From: Stratiolaelaps scimitus
Taxonomy: Eukaryota; Arthropoda; Arachnida; Mesostigmata; Laelapidae
Assembly (NCBI GenBank): GCA_019614645.1
Contig: JABWDB010000012.1
Location: forward strand, 6,944,001 to 7,008,000
DNA length: 64,000 nt
Direction: 5' to 3'
Every line of letters begins with the position of its first letter. Position 1 is the first letter of the stretch. This document shows, piece after piece, positions 26,034-38,488 of this stretch. The notes under the pieces were generated by a model. That model was not told the DNA's origin, made no database searches, and saw nothing but the letters and a program-made list of their open reading frames with translations. The position numbers were made by a program, and so were the translations under genes.

Positions 26034-29000
26034 CCTCTCCCTCTCTTTCCACTCGGCTGCCGCCATATTCCCTACCTGAGATCTCAGTCCCGTCTTGTCA
26101 CTGTGGAGTACCTCAGTTTTTCAGCTTGCAATTCTTACGGTCACGTCTCGTCATTGCGCGATCCTGGCGTGTGCATGAGACACTTGTTCGCTCTGCGCGG
26201 CAGTGGCACGGCAGGAAATTCAGAGTAATCCGCCTCTTGCTCCAAAATGCGTTTGGGGGGACCAGAAGAATATGGGACAGATGAAGGAGGTTCTGGGGCC
26301 CGGGCCGAAAGCAGAGCGATTTTTATTTAGTGAAGGAGCCTCGCCAAATGATTTCACTTCCTACCGGATTCCGCTTCAACCACAAGACGGCACTTTGTAA
26401 TGAATATCACATGTCGAATCTGCACTGCGGCCTGCTGGCCGTCTACTCCGCGCGTCGGTCTCCTCGAAGCTTCGCTGGATCCCCTCGGATCCGAGGCGGG
26501 GTCAGCCACGATACCCTGCACACCAGCACGCGGTTCCGGTGGCTTCTGCTGATGCTTCGGGATATGATCGTATCATGTTCTCTGCTGCTGCTGGCGGGAA
26601 GTTGTTCGGTGGTCGGTCCCCTAGGATCTGGATATGACTATGCTCATTCATTAATTAACAGCCGACCACGCGAACAGCGCGGTTGTAGCGGATACACGCA
26701 CGGGCCCTCCTTGCCACGTTCCTCTCTGAGAGCGCTAGCATCTAGTCTCGACGAGTAGCTGTGGTGTTCTCTGCTAGATCCCTTTGGGTCAGTTCGTGTT
26801 CGAGCAGCCCCCACCCACCACGGCGCAACATGATCCAGACAACGATGAGATAGTCGATTGAGATGCATGTACATGCCCATAGGTACATGCTAATGGGTTA
26901 ATATCTGGGGTTTGTATTAGTCGAGTGAATTTGTGCTCTCGCGAACATGTGCATAGAATAGAAACGTACGTTGTATCCAGAAGGAAGAACTAAAAACTCA
27001 ATGGTTGGCTGAAGCTGATGCTGTAACAAGGGTGTGACGTACATGCAAGTTTTCCACGTGAAACTTCGAGACTGGACTTCACTCACCTGAGACTGCTCCT
27101 GGTCGGCTTATTTCGATCATAACGAAACAACAACCAACTAAATTCATAACAACAACCACTGTTACGTTCACAACTATCTACCAAATGTTATGTGTCCTAG
27201 CTCGCCTCGGCTTTCTTCTACAACCGACGAGATATCTACCTAGACCGATACGACGTAATCTTCTCCCTTTCTACGAGCTATCTACCAGGACTGAAAAACA
27301 ACACGAAAAAGGCCGCTCTTGTTCTCAGCCATCTGCCACCAGTGTCGCCTCGCGTACAGCAGTTAAATGACAAACTAGCTGGTGAGCAGCGACACGATTC
27401 GCCATACATAGGCCACAGTGACGGGACAACGTGTACCCGGATGTTGAGCCATCGGGCGTAAACTCCAATGCAATATAAACGCGGAAATGACAGCGATAAC
27501 CTCCATAGCGGCGGGCAAAGCGTTCGGCTTTTTCCAGCTATGTTGGGCTTCGTCATGAGCCGCCCGCCCCCGTGGTCACTCACTACCGTAGACACAGTAG
27601 TTAGTCTGTTGGGCCCTGCTCTCCTGACTACGTTGGCGTAGTCGCCACGTCGGGTAATTAAGTATGTTATGTCCTGTCCGCGAAAGCCTTAATGGTGTCG
27701 ACAGACTGTTAGCGCTTTTAGACGATGGCAAGCATGTATCTATGCCCCGCCGTTTATGGTCGAAAGCCATCATTCAAAGGAAACCTAATCGTCCGAATGG
27801 TTTTCTGTAGTCACAGCAATACAGCAGGAAGACAGCAGCGGATCAAATTCGTCTAAGGTCTAGAGATAGCGCACGATAGCGCTGTTTGACGGTGACTTGG
27901 GTTAGAACCCAAAAAAGATGGTGGTAAACAGTGCTCGTGACCATGCCAGTGTGGTACCCTTGCGATTCGCGTATGATCTACAAGTCAAACTCCGTGAGTG
28001 ACTCCGAGTTTCCTAGCAATACAGCATAGAAGACGCTGAACAACATTTTAGCCTTCATATTGCTACGTCCAGATGACTGGAGCTATGTGCTATACTGATA
28101 AGTAAAGGCGGCCGTGGACGTTAAATGTTGGCTGAGAGTCAGCCCGAAAAAGTTTGATAGGTCCTTGAGGATGTCCTTAGAACCATCCAAAGGCGGTTTT
28201 AACAACCAGTATAGAGATGTCTACTTGCCGATTCATACCACTCAGTGGCATTCGCTTTTCCGGAGGAGGAAACACGCCAGCCGGAGAACACGGAGGCATT
28301 TTATTAATTACAGGAATGCGGTTAATTATAAGAGGAATACAGGCCCGACTATGCCTCCATTTAACCCACTGTCATTCAACGAGCGTTATATGCAAACCTA
28401 CAGTTTAGGTTGAACAGGAAGCTTCAGCCGCAGAGTGTCGCTTCCGTTGTGTTCTGTAGGCTGTTCAAAGGTAGTCGTCCATAATGGACGAACGCCTATT
28501 TGGCCTATACGCCAGTCCCTTATTCTTTGCACGTGTCTCTCCATACTGGTAAGTGACGAGCCCTCGCGTTCGCTCGACTCTCTGTACGTCGGGTCGGGGA
28601 GCGGCCTGCAAAAGCTCCTCTATAAGAAGTTTCTGAGCGCGGGGCGCCGACAGAAATAGGGCTGTCCTTATTTTCTCGGAGATTGGACGGACCTGTGTTC
28701 GCTTGGAATCTCGAGAAATTGAGAATACCCACAGGGGAGTCATTTCCACGGAGTTTCTGAACGAAAAGAGCCTCGACAACGAGGGAAGGTGGCGTTTTGC
28801 GAGTTGTGCTGACCGACCCGATGCAGCCGCCGGCACCTTCGTTCGTAACGACGCGACTTCGGGCGTCGCAAATTCGTTGCCGCTCCATTGCACCGCCGGA
28901 GCTGTGCAATCGTGCCTTCAGTTCTGTACAGCACCAAAGATACGAGCATGTATTGTATTTTAGACTGCCTTGAACTCAAGGGAACATGTTTTTGGAAGTC

Positions 29001-32000
29001 CTTCCAAGATGGTGCTATTTGCTACGAAACATTATTGAGCTATATTAGCAGGATAACATCAGGCATTGCTGCAACATCGCTAATCATCGGCGCTTGAAGG
29101 GATCCGTGAAGCATTAAACAGAGGAGAGAGAGTGTGGACGTAGCCGGCTGATACGCGGACATCTCCTGTACGGACCATACCCACATGGATTATTACTCTT
29201 AAGGTCAAGCAATGTGTGCAAAAGGTAACACTTATAGGTACCGGCTCGTATGGAGACGATAGCAACTATCGTAGAGATATAATAAGTATTTAAGGCGAGT
29301 TTTAGTGCGTTGAAGGCCTGACGTTGACAATTTTTGTGGAGACATACAATTTAGCAAACGAGATCGATAACGGCAGATCTTGGCTTTACACTTTCCAGCG
29401 ACAAGTGTATAATAAATCCATTTGTCGGACGACCAAAGTTAAATGAAGGTAATGAAGGCAGTCGTACCCCGAATACATAGCACTCGTTTTATCAATAGTG
29501 TATTAATAACTGTGAACCCGTCATCGTCGGTGCTCCACCTTACATGTGTACTACATCGACGGGCATATTCGAAGTCTGCCGCATGGATCGACACAACATA
29601 TATATATATATATATATATATCATACAATTATTAAACTCAATATATTCAGCGTATCCTTATATAGTGTGAGCCGCTATTCCTTTGGGTAGCCCTCCAAGT
29701 TTGCTCAACATTGTTTTTGAATGATCGCTGATATTGGCAGTCTATGACGGCCCGAAGGCCCGCTGTACCGCACAGTAGCCTGATTCACATCACGTAGGTT
29801 ATACAATAAGACCATCTGGCCTGGCAGTTAGATACGTATCGAGTCTGTACTCTGAGGAAGGGGGCGAAGAGCCTTAGGTGGGAGCCAGAGGTCCTGCTGT
29901 GTGGTTACATCCGTCAGGGCTCGTCCAACGCGGTTAGCTATCAGGCCACGTCGATGGAAAATCCCCTATTTCTCTGATGCGAAAACCAACCAACACTCGG
30001 CGGTAGGCCATTTATAGTTCGGGCATAGCGAAGGCTGGGCATATTCGGTAGGATACAGGTAGATTATATTACGTACAGTCAGTGTTACCTGCAGATCTCT
30101 TCGTTCAATATATAGAATAGTGCTGGAATAACAGTCACGAAGGAAATCAGGTGAAAATAGTATCACAATATAAGGAGGTAGAGCATTGACGCTCAAGGTC
30201 AAACTATTGGGAGGGCTAGGCGCCAGGATCAGTTTTGGCAGTCACGCAAAAGGGATCTTAGAGCTGATGTTTAAAAGGGACCTCCGAGCTGACACTCAGG
30301 TCCGGCTCCACAGTCGCTGTTCAAGACAGACATTGCAATTTCCAAATGCAGGAAATAATAGGCATTTACATCTCATAATTGGCGCTCGTTACAAGGTTGC
30401 ACCGCATGAAAGACGCAAGCGAGCTTTGCGCAGATGCTATATTTATCCTTCGGCCGAAACTTCCGCTAAAGGGCGGCTGTTCAAGGTCATTAGAACGGCC
30501 GTGTGTGCGAGGCGTGTACGTCTAATCAAGTTCATCGTTGCCTGCCGATAGATGTCATCGAGTGGACTTGAGCTTCATCAAGCATCTCCTCTATTCGGAT
30601 CGCTCAGAGCAAACATCAATGTTGACTCTTTTGTTAAATAGCTTCACGATTGCCCGACATAAAGTATGCTCCTTCCGATACGACGATCGCAAACGTAGTA
30701 ATAATAATAGAGCTGTCTGCCAACCAGTGAAATCAACCAGGCTGGCTGGTCCGCCCGGCATTACTCCAATTTCACCCGAATGATTGCCGAGTCTCCCGTG
30801 GGCGCGTCGGACGCAAACAGACGTTCTCGCAGGCGCATTACCTCGACTACGATAAGACGATTGGGGGGGGGGGGGTAATCAAAAACACTAATAAGGCTAT
30901 CGGGTATGAACGTAGAATGTACTATGTGCACAGCAATATAAAACCCTTGTGTAATATATTTTCTTATAACAGGTGGGTGTAATTGAGCGCTATTTGCAGG
31001 GCGCATCGTCCCGTCATGTAAATATTTATCTCGACTCACCCTAGGGATGAGTCCTATTTAATGTACTTATATTACATTGTGTAAATATAGCCCGCGCCGC
31101 CGGCGGCGATATCACTATGTATGCTGACCGCCTGAACCGCTTTGGCGGTACGGTACCTTCCACGGTTCGGTAGTCTCCCTTTCGGCGAAATTTGTAGTTG
31201 AATGCGACGGCCTGAGAAACACGTTGAGGAACTGCGAACTACGCAGAAAACGACGAAGGCATCTATATAATGAATGTCCTGGACGTGGTTGGCTCTCCGT
31301 ATGCGTTTGGTTGAAGGGCAAATAGAACACAATAGAGGAAAATCTTTTCACCTCCGAGCCAGTGTACTGGCTCAAGTCTTCGTGGCTGTATTTATAATCT
31401 AGGGCCTCAATCAATAGCCTTAAATCAGGCGGCCAGATCAGCCGGCTACAGTTTCCCTGGTCCATCCCTCTGTCTTTCTTTCTCTTTCTCTATCTTGCAC
31501 ACTCACATACTCGGTTTGTCCAAATCTTGTGCCAGCTGGGAATTTCAATGGCCTCACCCTGACTTGTTGGAATTCCACAATTCGCAATGCGAAATGCTGG
31601 CGACTTGGCCATTTGTACGGTCCATTCCATAGATTTACCTTTATCACAATGGATGGATAAGGGACGGACGTGCAAGTGACGCGCCTCCCGCCTTCGACCT
31701 TCAGCTACCTACATTCCAGATCTTTGAGCCTTGCACCTCGTGAGGTGGCTAGCAGGACCCAACCAACGGCTGTGCCATCTGTCCTTGAGGCAGTCGGGCC
31801 CGTCTTCAAGGACGGCTCTCCTCCGTCCTCGGTCGATGTCGGCCACGTTCACGCTTTTTGACCTTTCGAGTGGAATGTACCACCGCCTGGTTACTATCGA
31901 CAAATGGTCACTTATGTTATGTTCCCCGAACTCTCGCCCCCGTCGCGAGGGGTTTCGCTGGGGGAGAGGAACTAATCTCGGGTGATGTCGTCATGATGTC

Positions 32001-35000
32001 GCCGTGGCGACCCGTGCCACGTTCAGGAATGCGTCCCCAGCAATAAGAGACAATGTCTCTCTTTAGTCTGAAGTACGCCCCGATCGCTTCCAATGTAATG
32101 TAGATGTTTGTGTTTGTATCGCAGGTACGTGTCATGCAGAGCGGCACATCGGGGCAGGGGGCTGGGAGAACGCGGCAGTGTATAAAACGGGCAGTGTCTG
32201 TCAAGTGCCCTGTGTTCGATCGAAGTCGGCCATCCAAGGTTTATGGGAGGGCGAATATACAGGACACAGAGAAGGCTTGGAAAGTTAGACCAGGCTGGGT
32301 GGTGTGGCGGTGGACTATTTCGCTGACTATTTCGGCTGAGTAGGCGGCGAGATGTGTTCCATCCAGGAGATAGCTGGATTTTCGTTCAGTGCTTTGACAT
32401 GGAACGGAGCCTACTGACAAATCTATTGAATCGGCTCCACGAATAACGCTCGCTATATTATTTTTCTGTTGGATTCTTACCAAGTCAAGTTTGGAACTTC
32501 ATTGAGTTCCAGCGACGAGTATTTGTTGACCGTTTACCAAGTTCAGTCAAGGTGGAAGAAACCTTCTATATGACTAATATCTTTCTATTTATTCGTCAAG
32601 TTTCTGCCGATCTCAAGACCAAATAAATCTACAATATTAAACAATCTCAGCTCTAGCTCATTATCCCTCTCCCCCCGACTGTACCTGAAGGTAGAATGGT
32701 TAATTTCGTCGTGCGCACGAGCGTTCCCTAAAACCACTATCAAATTGCTGCGTATGCCGAGATGCACCCTAAACAGTGTGTAGTACCTGGTGGAAAAACG
32801 TAAGGCCAGAGTGGAAAACTATACATAAGAACTCCACAAACGACCCCCCCCCAAGATGTAGCTCGACACATTCTCATATTTACCACCCGAACGAGGTATA
32901 TTGATGTCGGCGTCGCTGATCGTTGCTTATAGCCCATGTTACAGGTGTCTTGTAAAGGGGAATTTCGGAGTCTCTTCGATCAAAATCTAAAGGCGTTCGT
33001 TGCTTCTACATTATTTGTTATCGTCGAGCATACTCCGCCCAACAGATAGCCCTTCAGATGGGACCCAGCGTTGTACATTGAAGAGGCCCCGCCAAGGCAA
33101 GCTCTGCGTGAAGCTCGAGCCGCAGTCGAACCTCACTAACTTCGTCGCTGGAACGAAGTTCACTCTGCACCCGGCCCGGCTGTGTCTTTCTGCCCGAACC
33201 CACAAGCCCCCTGCCCAAACGTTGGTGCTCACAAGCGGGCCCGCTTGAAAGAGATCATTATTCATTGTGGATTGTGGAGGCGGTGGACGCTCGGGCAGCA
33301 GTAACCCGGCCGGCCGACCGCAGTTGACCATGAGACCACGCTCAGACGACGAGACAATACTCATCCCGCCATTGCAGGAGTCACTCCCTGCACTTGTTTC
33401 TCTAGACACTGTCCTCCCCCCCAGAAGACCCTTCTTTTGATGTTTCCGCCAAACTGTTTGAGTCACTTAGGCCCGCCGGGGGTGTTTCAGCCTCGTCGGG
33501 CCCGGTCCGGTCATCCTATCGCGCCAGCGGATGTCGCCTCCGTTGCCACAACGAACGCTCAGCCGATGTCAGGCTGTCAGTTGGCATTTGCTACCGCTGG
33601 ACGACCTCGTCGTCTGCGTGCCCGCACACAGTGGGGCGGAGCGAGCGAGCGAACGAGCTGGCCCAGCTCTATACCGCAGCCTAACCGCACCCGGCGCGGT
33701 GGCCAGTGCTGCGGATAGCAGACGGCGCCGAGCGCGGCACCCCGTGGCCATGTGCCTTACCAGAGTTGGCCAACATCGACGCCAGTGCGCTCTGGCTGCC
33801 TCCGCGAAATGAATGAATACACCCCAACGGCCCCATGGCCACAGGCGAATGAGAGAGAGATATAGAGAAACACTAGCGCGCGCGAGCTCAGAGAGAGAGA
33901 GAGGGAGAGACAGCCGGGCACATAGGCAAAGGGAATTGTGTTTGTCGCTTTCGTTTTCACTTCGCTTTTGTGTCTAATTTACTCAGAGACCACGGCCCCA
34001 CTCCCCAGTCTGCCGCCGGGCCAAGCTCCACTTAGCGGGTTGGCACTACTTCCATAGTGGAAATGGAGGATATTGTCGTTAGCGGCGAGATGTGACGATG
34101 GTCAGGAAACCTGCCCGTTTTGAGGACGCACTCTAATTGCCTCAGCGTTGGCAGGCACGATCAACGTGATCGGATAGAGATGAGCCAACGTGGCGATGAT
34201 AACAACTAATCGTATTATGTATACCCATTCAATATGTAGAGGGATGCACCGATGTTGTCTGTCTTTTCTGAGAACCTAGTACACGATGATATTTTCATGC
34301 GTGAGCACATGATGGCAGAAAGTAGAAGCGCTCGACTTGTTGCTGAGATCTCCCTGCAGAAGACAAGGTTAGGTTAGGCCCTTTAAGCCAGCTCCTTTAA
34401 GAATGCCTGAAAAATCGCGGACCAATAGGACCTCAAGGAATAATTGATTTCCAAGCATCCTCTAAACGCAATATCGTATTTGATCATAGCAAATTCATCC
34501 GTCCCCACTTAAAAATAGAGGCATCTCGATGCAAAACGTAGCTGGCTTCCTCTAAGCGCCAGATAAGAGTTTATCATCATTTTATTTTATTCATTATTTA
34601 AAGGTGGGTATTACATGATCGAGATGGTCATTGACTGTGATGTGTTATAGAAGAACTCCAATGCGGCCACTGAAAGACAATCGAAAAGACGCTCCCTTGA
34701 GCCCGTGCACTGTGCACAGACCATTCAATACCGGTAACCCATTCGGTGTCACGACCTGTCCGGTGTGTTCGTCCTCGTGTGACGCGATTTTGCGGGGATT
34801 GATAACCCCGTTCGACCGAGCGCAGGGGTTATGCACCTACACGCGTGTGCAGTCGACGCGGGATGCCGTTACGAGCGGCAATCGTATGAGGAATATCCTC
34901 TGGCTAACTAAAAGGACGCACTGCTAGGGCCTATCTTGGGCCGACTGTTTATTGGCTCCCCATCTTCCTGGGGTCTCCTTCTGGAACAAGTCGGAAGGAA

Positions 35001-35330
35001 CTACTCAACTAATACAACTATATCACCCAACCTATTCCTTCAATCCCCCACTAAGCTCAACTGGCAAGTTCAAGAGATTACATACGCGTCAAGCGAAATA
35101 AATAGCGTGACATCGGCTGGTCAGAGATTGCGTAGCGGTAACGGCGGGTGAATTCACACGCCCGCAAAATAGATAAGAACTCCTTGAGGGCAGATCTCTA
35201 ATACATAAGTAATTCAATTACGTACAACGACGCTCGAAACTGTATCTCTATGATTTCTGTTCTATGATATAGCACTCACCTGTGCTGAAATATTGCGCGC
35301 TTGTCAGCCAGTTATTGACGGCTGTTGAAA

Positions 35331-35348
35331 ATTTGCCAAAAACGAAAC
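35331..35348 (+). promoter_or_regulatory. Shared upstream motif of gene A
   Basis: ATTTGCCAAAAACGAAAC. It matches the gene B copy at 16 of 18 positions and the gene C copy at 14 of 18, in the same orientation. Its end lies 142 bp before the ATG. It is probably a promoter or 5' UTR element kept during gene duplication; which of the two is inference. Confidence 0.6.
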
Positions 35349-35489
35349 TGGCGAGACTGCCCGATTAATAGAGCTAATCGCTGCACGGCTACCATCCATC
35401 CGGGGTCCGGTGAAATTGCTGCACTCCATTGGTGAAGGTATACATACTGTGCAAAGAACCAGTGCATCCGCGAAGTATATAACAGCAAA

Positions 35490-36248
35490 ATGGCTATGAA
35501 CAAATTTATTGAGATATGGCATGATGTGCTCGGTATCACGAGAATAAAGGACATGGGTCCGGAGTGGACCTTCAGAAAGATGCGTGACCGACTACACACC
35601 GGCAGGGCGGAAATGATCGCTGAGCACACCGCAATCGTTCAAGACCTGGAGCAAAAGCAGGATGAGCTATTTCGCTTGGAGAAGGAGTACAAGACGACAG
35701 GAAGCGACGATTCGCGCGTTCAGATAGTGGCTCTTCAGACTCAGGTGACCAACCTTGAAGCTCAGGTGCTCGACTATAAGGCCAAGATCCGTGACCTCAC
35801 GCGCAAGGAGGACAACCTATTGACTGCGATGGCGAGTCCCTGGATGGACGTCATGGGATGGATGGGTGTGAATATGCCAGACATGTACAAGGAAGAGACA
35901 GGCCAGGACCCGCCCCCGCCACCTGTTCCCCCATCGATGTATTCCTATGGCTTCAACACTATCGGTGGAGTCGCAGCGTTAGCAACGTCGGCGATCGCGA
36001 CTGGCTTGACGACGCTCGTGACCATGGACTTTCTGCGGCGCTTTCTTGGTGCTCACAGCGCCGAATGTAGCCATACAAACTACGCGGCTCCGACACCATA
36101 TTCAATAGCAGCACCGATGGCAGCACACCAGCCGCGAGCATCAGTTGCGTCGGTCTGCAACCCCTGCGCACGGGGTAATCGTAGTGATTCGCACCTGCAA
36201 GAAGGTGGTTGTTACCGTGGCGGGCGACCGCAATCGTTCTACTATTAA
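35490..36248 (+). CDS. Gene A: single-exon membrane-anchored coiled-coil protein, first member of a three-gene tandem family
   Basis: 252 codons without interruption, from ATG (A at -3, G at +4) to TAA. I do not recognise the family. Residues about 41-113 are charged and heptad-like, a likely coiled coil. Residues 116-133 are rich in Trp and Met. A proline run (141-148) leads to a hydrophobic segment (about 157-178), then DFLRRFLGAH (180-189), then a tail with Cys at 193, 223, 226 and 241 that ends in PQSFYY. There is no N-terminal signal peptide. The hydrophobic segment, the F-L-R-R-F-L-G-A-H block and the PQSF tail motif recur in genes B and C, so this is a real gene and not a chance frame. 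The coiled coil around residues 62-98 aligns with B residues 67-99 (both start RLE and end with an L-D-x-K-A pattern). A shared motif lies 142 bp upstream of the ATG; a hairpin and AATAAA lie downstream. Membrane topology and function are unknown. Confidence 0.85.
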   Translation: MAMNKFIEIWHDVLGITRIKDMGPEWTFRKMRDRLHTGRAEMIAEHTAIVQDLEQKQDELFRLEKEYKTTGSDDSRVQIVALQTQVTNLEAQVLDYKAKIRDLTRKEDNLLTAMASPWMDVMGWMGVNMPDMYKEETGQDPPPPPVPPSMYSYGFNTIGGVAALATSAIATGLTTLVTMDFLRRFLGAHSAECSHTNYAAPTPYSIAAPMAAHQPRASVASVCNPCARGNRSDSHLQEGGCYRGGRPQSFYY

Positions 36249-36435
36249 TCGCAACGCCCGGTTAAAGCGCTCGCATCTATCCCCGCGCTCCTAGCATGCC
36301 TAAGCCCCGCGTCGTATCTGACGCCTTGCATACGCCTCGATGAAGTAACAGTGCTTCACCCGGAAATTGGGTCTCACCGCTAAGGATCCGGCGTGCAACG
36401 TGTGCAGTAACAGCACTTGCAGCGGCAGCAGAAAC

Positions 36436-36471
36436 AACAACGGCTACCCTGCTCATTGAAGGGTGGTTGTT
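36436..36471 (+). other. 3' hairpin downstream of gene A
   Basis: AACAAC (36436-36441) can pair with GTTGTT (36466-36471), enclosing an inner stem ACCCT (36446-36450) with AGGGT (36460-36464) around a 9-nt loop. It begins 188 bp after the stop of gene A and 223 bp before AATAAA, so it would lie in the 3' UTR if that signal is used. Gene B has a hairpin with the same AACAAC/GTTGTT arms at nearly the same distance. Confidence 0.45.
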
Positions 36472-36693
36472 AATCATTTCTCGGAAGAGTTAGGTATCCG
36501 GAGAAAGCTGATCATTTCGACATTGCCTGATGCTAGAACTATCTGTCTAAAAGAGCTATCTATAAAGTATACGCCAATAGTAGTAGTCCTAGTAAAATCT
36601 TTGTACATTGTGGGTGTTTTTTTTCCTACAAAAGTGACGAGAGAATGAAGGGAGTTGCTTGTTGGAATCATGACTATGTTAATGAAGAATAAG

Positions 36694-36699
36694 AATAAA
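36694..36699 (+). promoter_or_regulatory. Candidate poly(A) signal of gene A
   Basis: AATAAA, 446 bp after the stop codon of gene A. It is the first canonical hexamer I see downstream. Confidence 0.35.
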
Positions 36700-36982
36700 T
36701 TAGTTTTACTTGACAATGGCATTCAAGTCATGCAAGAAAGGTATTCGCCCTCTTTTGGTACTCCTGTACTTTGTTCGGACGAAACGAAGTTACGGGCCCT
36801 CGACCCCGCTCAGGGAATTGCCGGGGCTCATCTTATATTTTCGCCACACTTATTTCAAGTCTATCTCAAGATGGCTAAAGTCCAACATCCATTACACCAT
36901 CTCCAGCTGACGTCCAGCTTCGTACAAGCATAACGGAGCCTTATTAAATCTGACATTATGATGATGCTAACAGCGTTGGGGT

Positions 36983-37249
36983 GTCCCCTGGATGGTCTAG
37001 TGGTGAGCGTCTTAGACTACTAGACCGGAGGGACACGTGTGTGTTGGGTTCAAATCCTGGTCAGACGCATAATCTTTGGAGTTCTTTATCATCTTTCTTT
37101 ATCTGAGGATTCTTGTCAGGTACGAGTAAGGCAGAGAATGAGCAAAGGTGGCCCCGACAGGTCCTCATAGTAATACCTAAAGGTTAAGAGCTGAGGCCTG
37201 TCAAATAGGGGCAAAACAGCTGAGGGTTAGCTCGAAAAAAAAAAAAACC
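36983..37249 (+). mobile_element. SINE-1, full-length copy with target-site duplication
   Basis: A tRNA-derived SINE of about 265 bp. It has an A-box-like TGGTCTAGTGG (36993-37003), a B-box GGTTCAAATCC (37047-37057), a non-tRNA body, and the 3' end GCTGAGGGTTAGCTCG followed by 13 A. It is flanked by the 10-bp direct repeat GCGTTGGGGT (36973-36982 and 37250-37259). The tRNA-like head no longer folds into a good cloverleaf, so this is a retroposon and not a functional tRNA gene. Other copies lie at 15.96, 37.6, 50.3 and 58.4 kb. Confidence 0.85.
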
Positions 37250-37562
37250 GCGTTGGGGTCTCGTTTTCTGATATTCGTCCTTGATAAAATGGCATTTCAG
37301 CCAGCGTCGAGCTTCTAATGACGACAGTCGCTTCACATTAGGAGCCCCACGGACTCCACGTACATGTATGAGGCCATGCAAGACGCTCTTGCAACAGACT
37401 GACTGAATATCTTGATGAGGTGATGATGTTGTCTTAAATGTTACATCACTAGGATTCCTCTCTTTTTGGCAATATGAGTTGTGCGCTGGAGGATTGCTCT
37501 GGTGGCCTTGAAAAATATTCAGATTTAACCTGGTTGAGCTAGTAAAACAAAATCGTATATTC

Positions 37563-37673
37563 AACTGTTTTTTTTTTTTTTTTTTTTAATCTTTGGAGTT
37601 TTTTATCATCTTTCTTTATCTGAGGATTCTTGTCAGGTACGAGTAAGGCAGAGAATAAGCAAAGGTGGCCCCG
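37563..37673 (-). mobile_element. SINE-1, rearranged (inverted) short copy
   Basis: A T-run (about 37567-37587) is followed directly by the SINE-1 body segment that starts AATCTTTGGAG and ends GGTGGCCCCGAC. It is flanked by a perfect 16-bp direct repeat ACAAAATCGTATATTC (37547-37562 and 37674-37689). Relative to the poly(A) (read as the T-run, minus strand), the body is in the opposite orientation. That is expected if target-primed reverse transcription inverted the 5' part (twin priming). Confidence 0.75.
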
Positions 37674-38356
37674 ACAAAATCGTATATTCGGTGACATTAA
37701 ACTGTAGGGAACATGGGGGTTCGTTAACTTGAGCAGAATTTTCAGGACATAAACCCGTACTACTTGAGTTCTCGTAAGGTCTATATGCTTTATATATAGG
37801 GGGAATGCCTTAGGGATAACTTTCCCCCGTAAAATGATAATGTTAGCCCACTCGTCGACGAATCTAGAGTTATCGGAGATAACACGCTGCAACAGTACCA
37901 TGATTGATACGGATCCTTGCAATGAGTTGCCGCACCCAACTACTTCAATGATGTAGCCTGCTGTTATGAAACACCCACAACCTCAAGCTCGAAATTCGAC
38001 CTCATTGGAAGGTTCCTAGGGCTCGCAAAAGTAGCAGTTCAAGCAATCTCGCATGCACGGCACCCTTTTCTTTAACATGCCTGAGAAACATACCACATCT
38101 GAGCCACCGCATCTGACCAGCGGAGAAACCCAATCCAGCCAATGGGGCAGGTGACTCGTCACTCCCGGAGTGCTTCGATTTCACCCCAATAGAAGTCATC
38201 TGTACATCAGCCGTCCCCATAAACAAGATATGCGACGAGGCCATGTCCGTTTGTGTGGTTCGGAACAAATTTAGAAACGATATTTTCGACGTCGTGTTCG
38301 AGAGATCCGGAGGCTCGTTTGCGTCCGGGCCTGCCCTACGCTGTCGGTTGTCGGAA

Positions 38357-38374
38357 ATTTGCCGATAACGAAAC
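38357..38374 (+). promoter_or_regulatory. Shared upstream motif of gene B
   Basis: ATTTGCCGATAACGAAAC, ending 115 bp before the ATG. The core G-C-C-x-A-x-AACGAAA is common to all three genes. Sequence on both sides has diverged, so the motif stands out as constrained or as the least decayed part of the duplication. Confidence 0.6.
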
Positions 38375-38488
38375 GAGTCCGCGACCGTTCGTTGGTTGAC
38401 TGTTACAAGTATACTACCACAGGATAGATAGACACATCCGCACAGACTGCCAATCCATTTCTCTCTCTCTCTTTCTCAAGGATAGACC

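Larger units (their letters stand above)
20846..35300. other. Interval 20.85-35.3 kb without an assigned gene
   Basis: Contains (TA)n at 22936-22964, 25967-26030 and 29598-29621, a (GA)n at 23680-23709, a 13-G run at 30863-30875 and GC-rich patches at 22.3-22.75, 23.85-24.5 and 33.0-33.8 kb. There are weak retroelement-like peptides (see findings). Splice-like sites include TACTG|GTAAGTG (28548/28549) after a 65-nt frame beginning MDERLFGLYA at 28484, and an acceptor TCTAATTTACTCAG to 33986. No gene can be assembled. Confidence 0.3.
36249..38488. other. Interval between genes A and B
   Basis: Contains the gene A hairpin, AATAAA, a full-length SINE-1 copy, a rearranged SINE-1 fragment and the gene B upstream motif. 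I see no further gene in the remainder. Confidence 0.5.

Noticed and set aside
25662..26284. Overlapping plus-strand frames of 153-188 codons
   Set aside because: They run through the (TA)32 array as an Ile/Tyr repeat, so their length is an artefact of the microsatellite.
28125..28157. Possible sixth SINE-1 3' end (GCTGAGAGTCAGCCCGAAAAA)
   Set aside because: Only about 20 bp resemble the SINE and there is no body, tail or duplication.
34366..34378. TTAGG-type arthropod telomere repeat
   Set aside because: Only about two units; not a telomeric or interstitial array.
36993..37070. tRNA gene from the A and B boxes
   Set aside because: Acceptor and T stems do not pair properly and the sequence is joined to a SINE body with poly(A) and target duplications.
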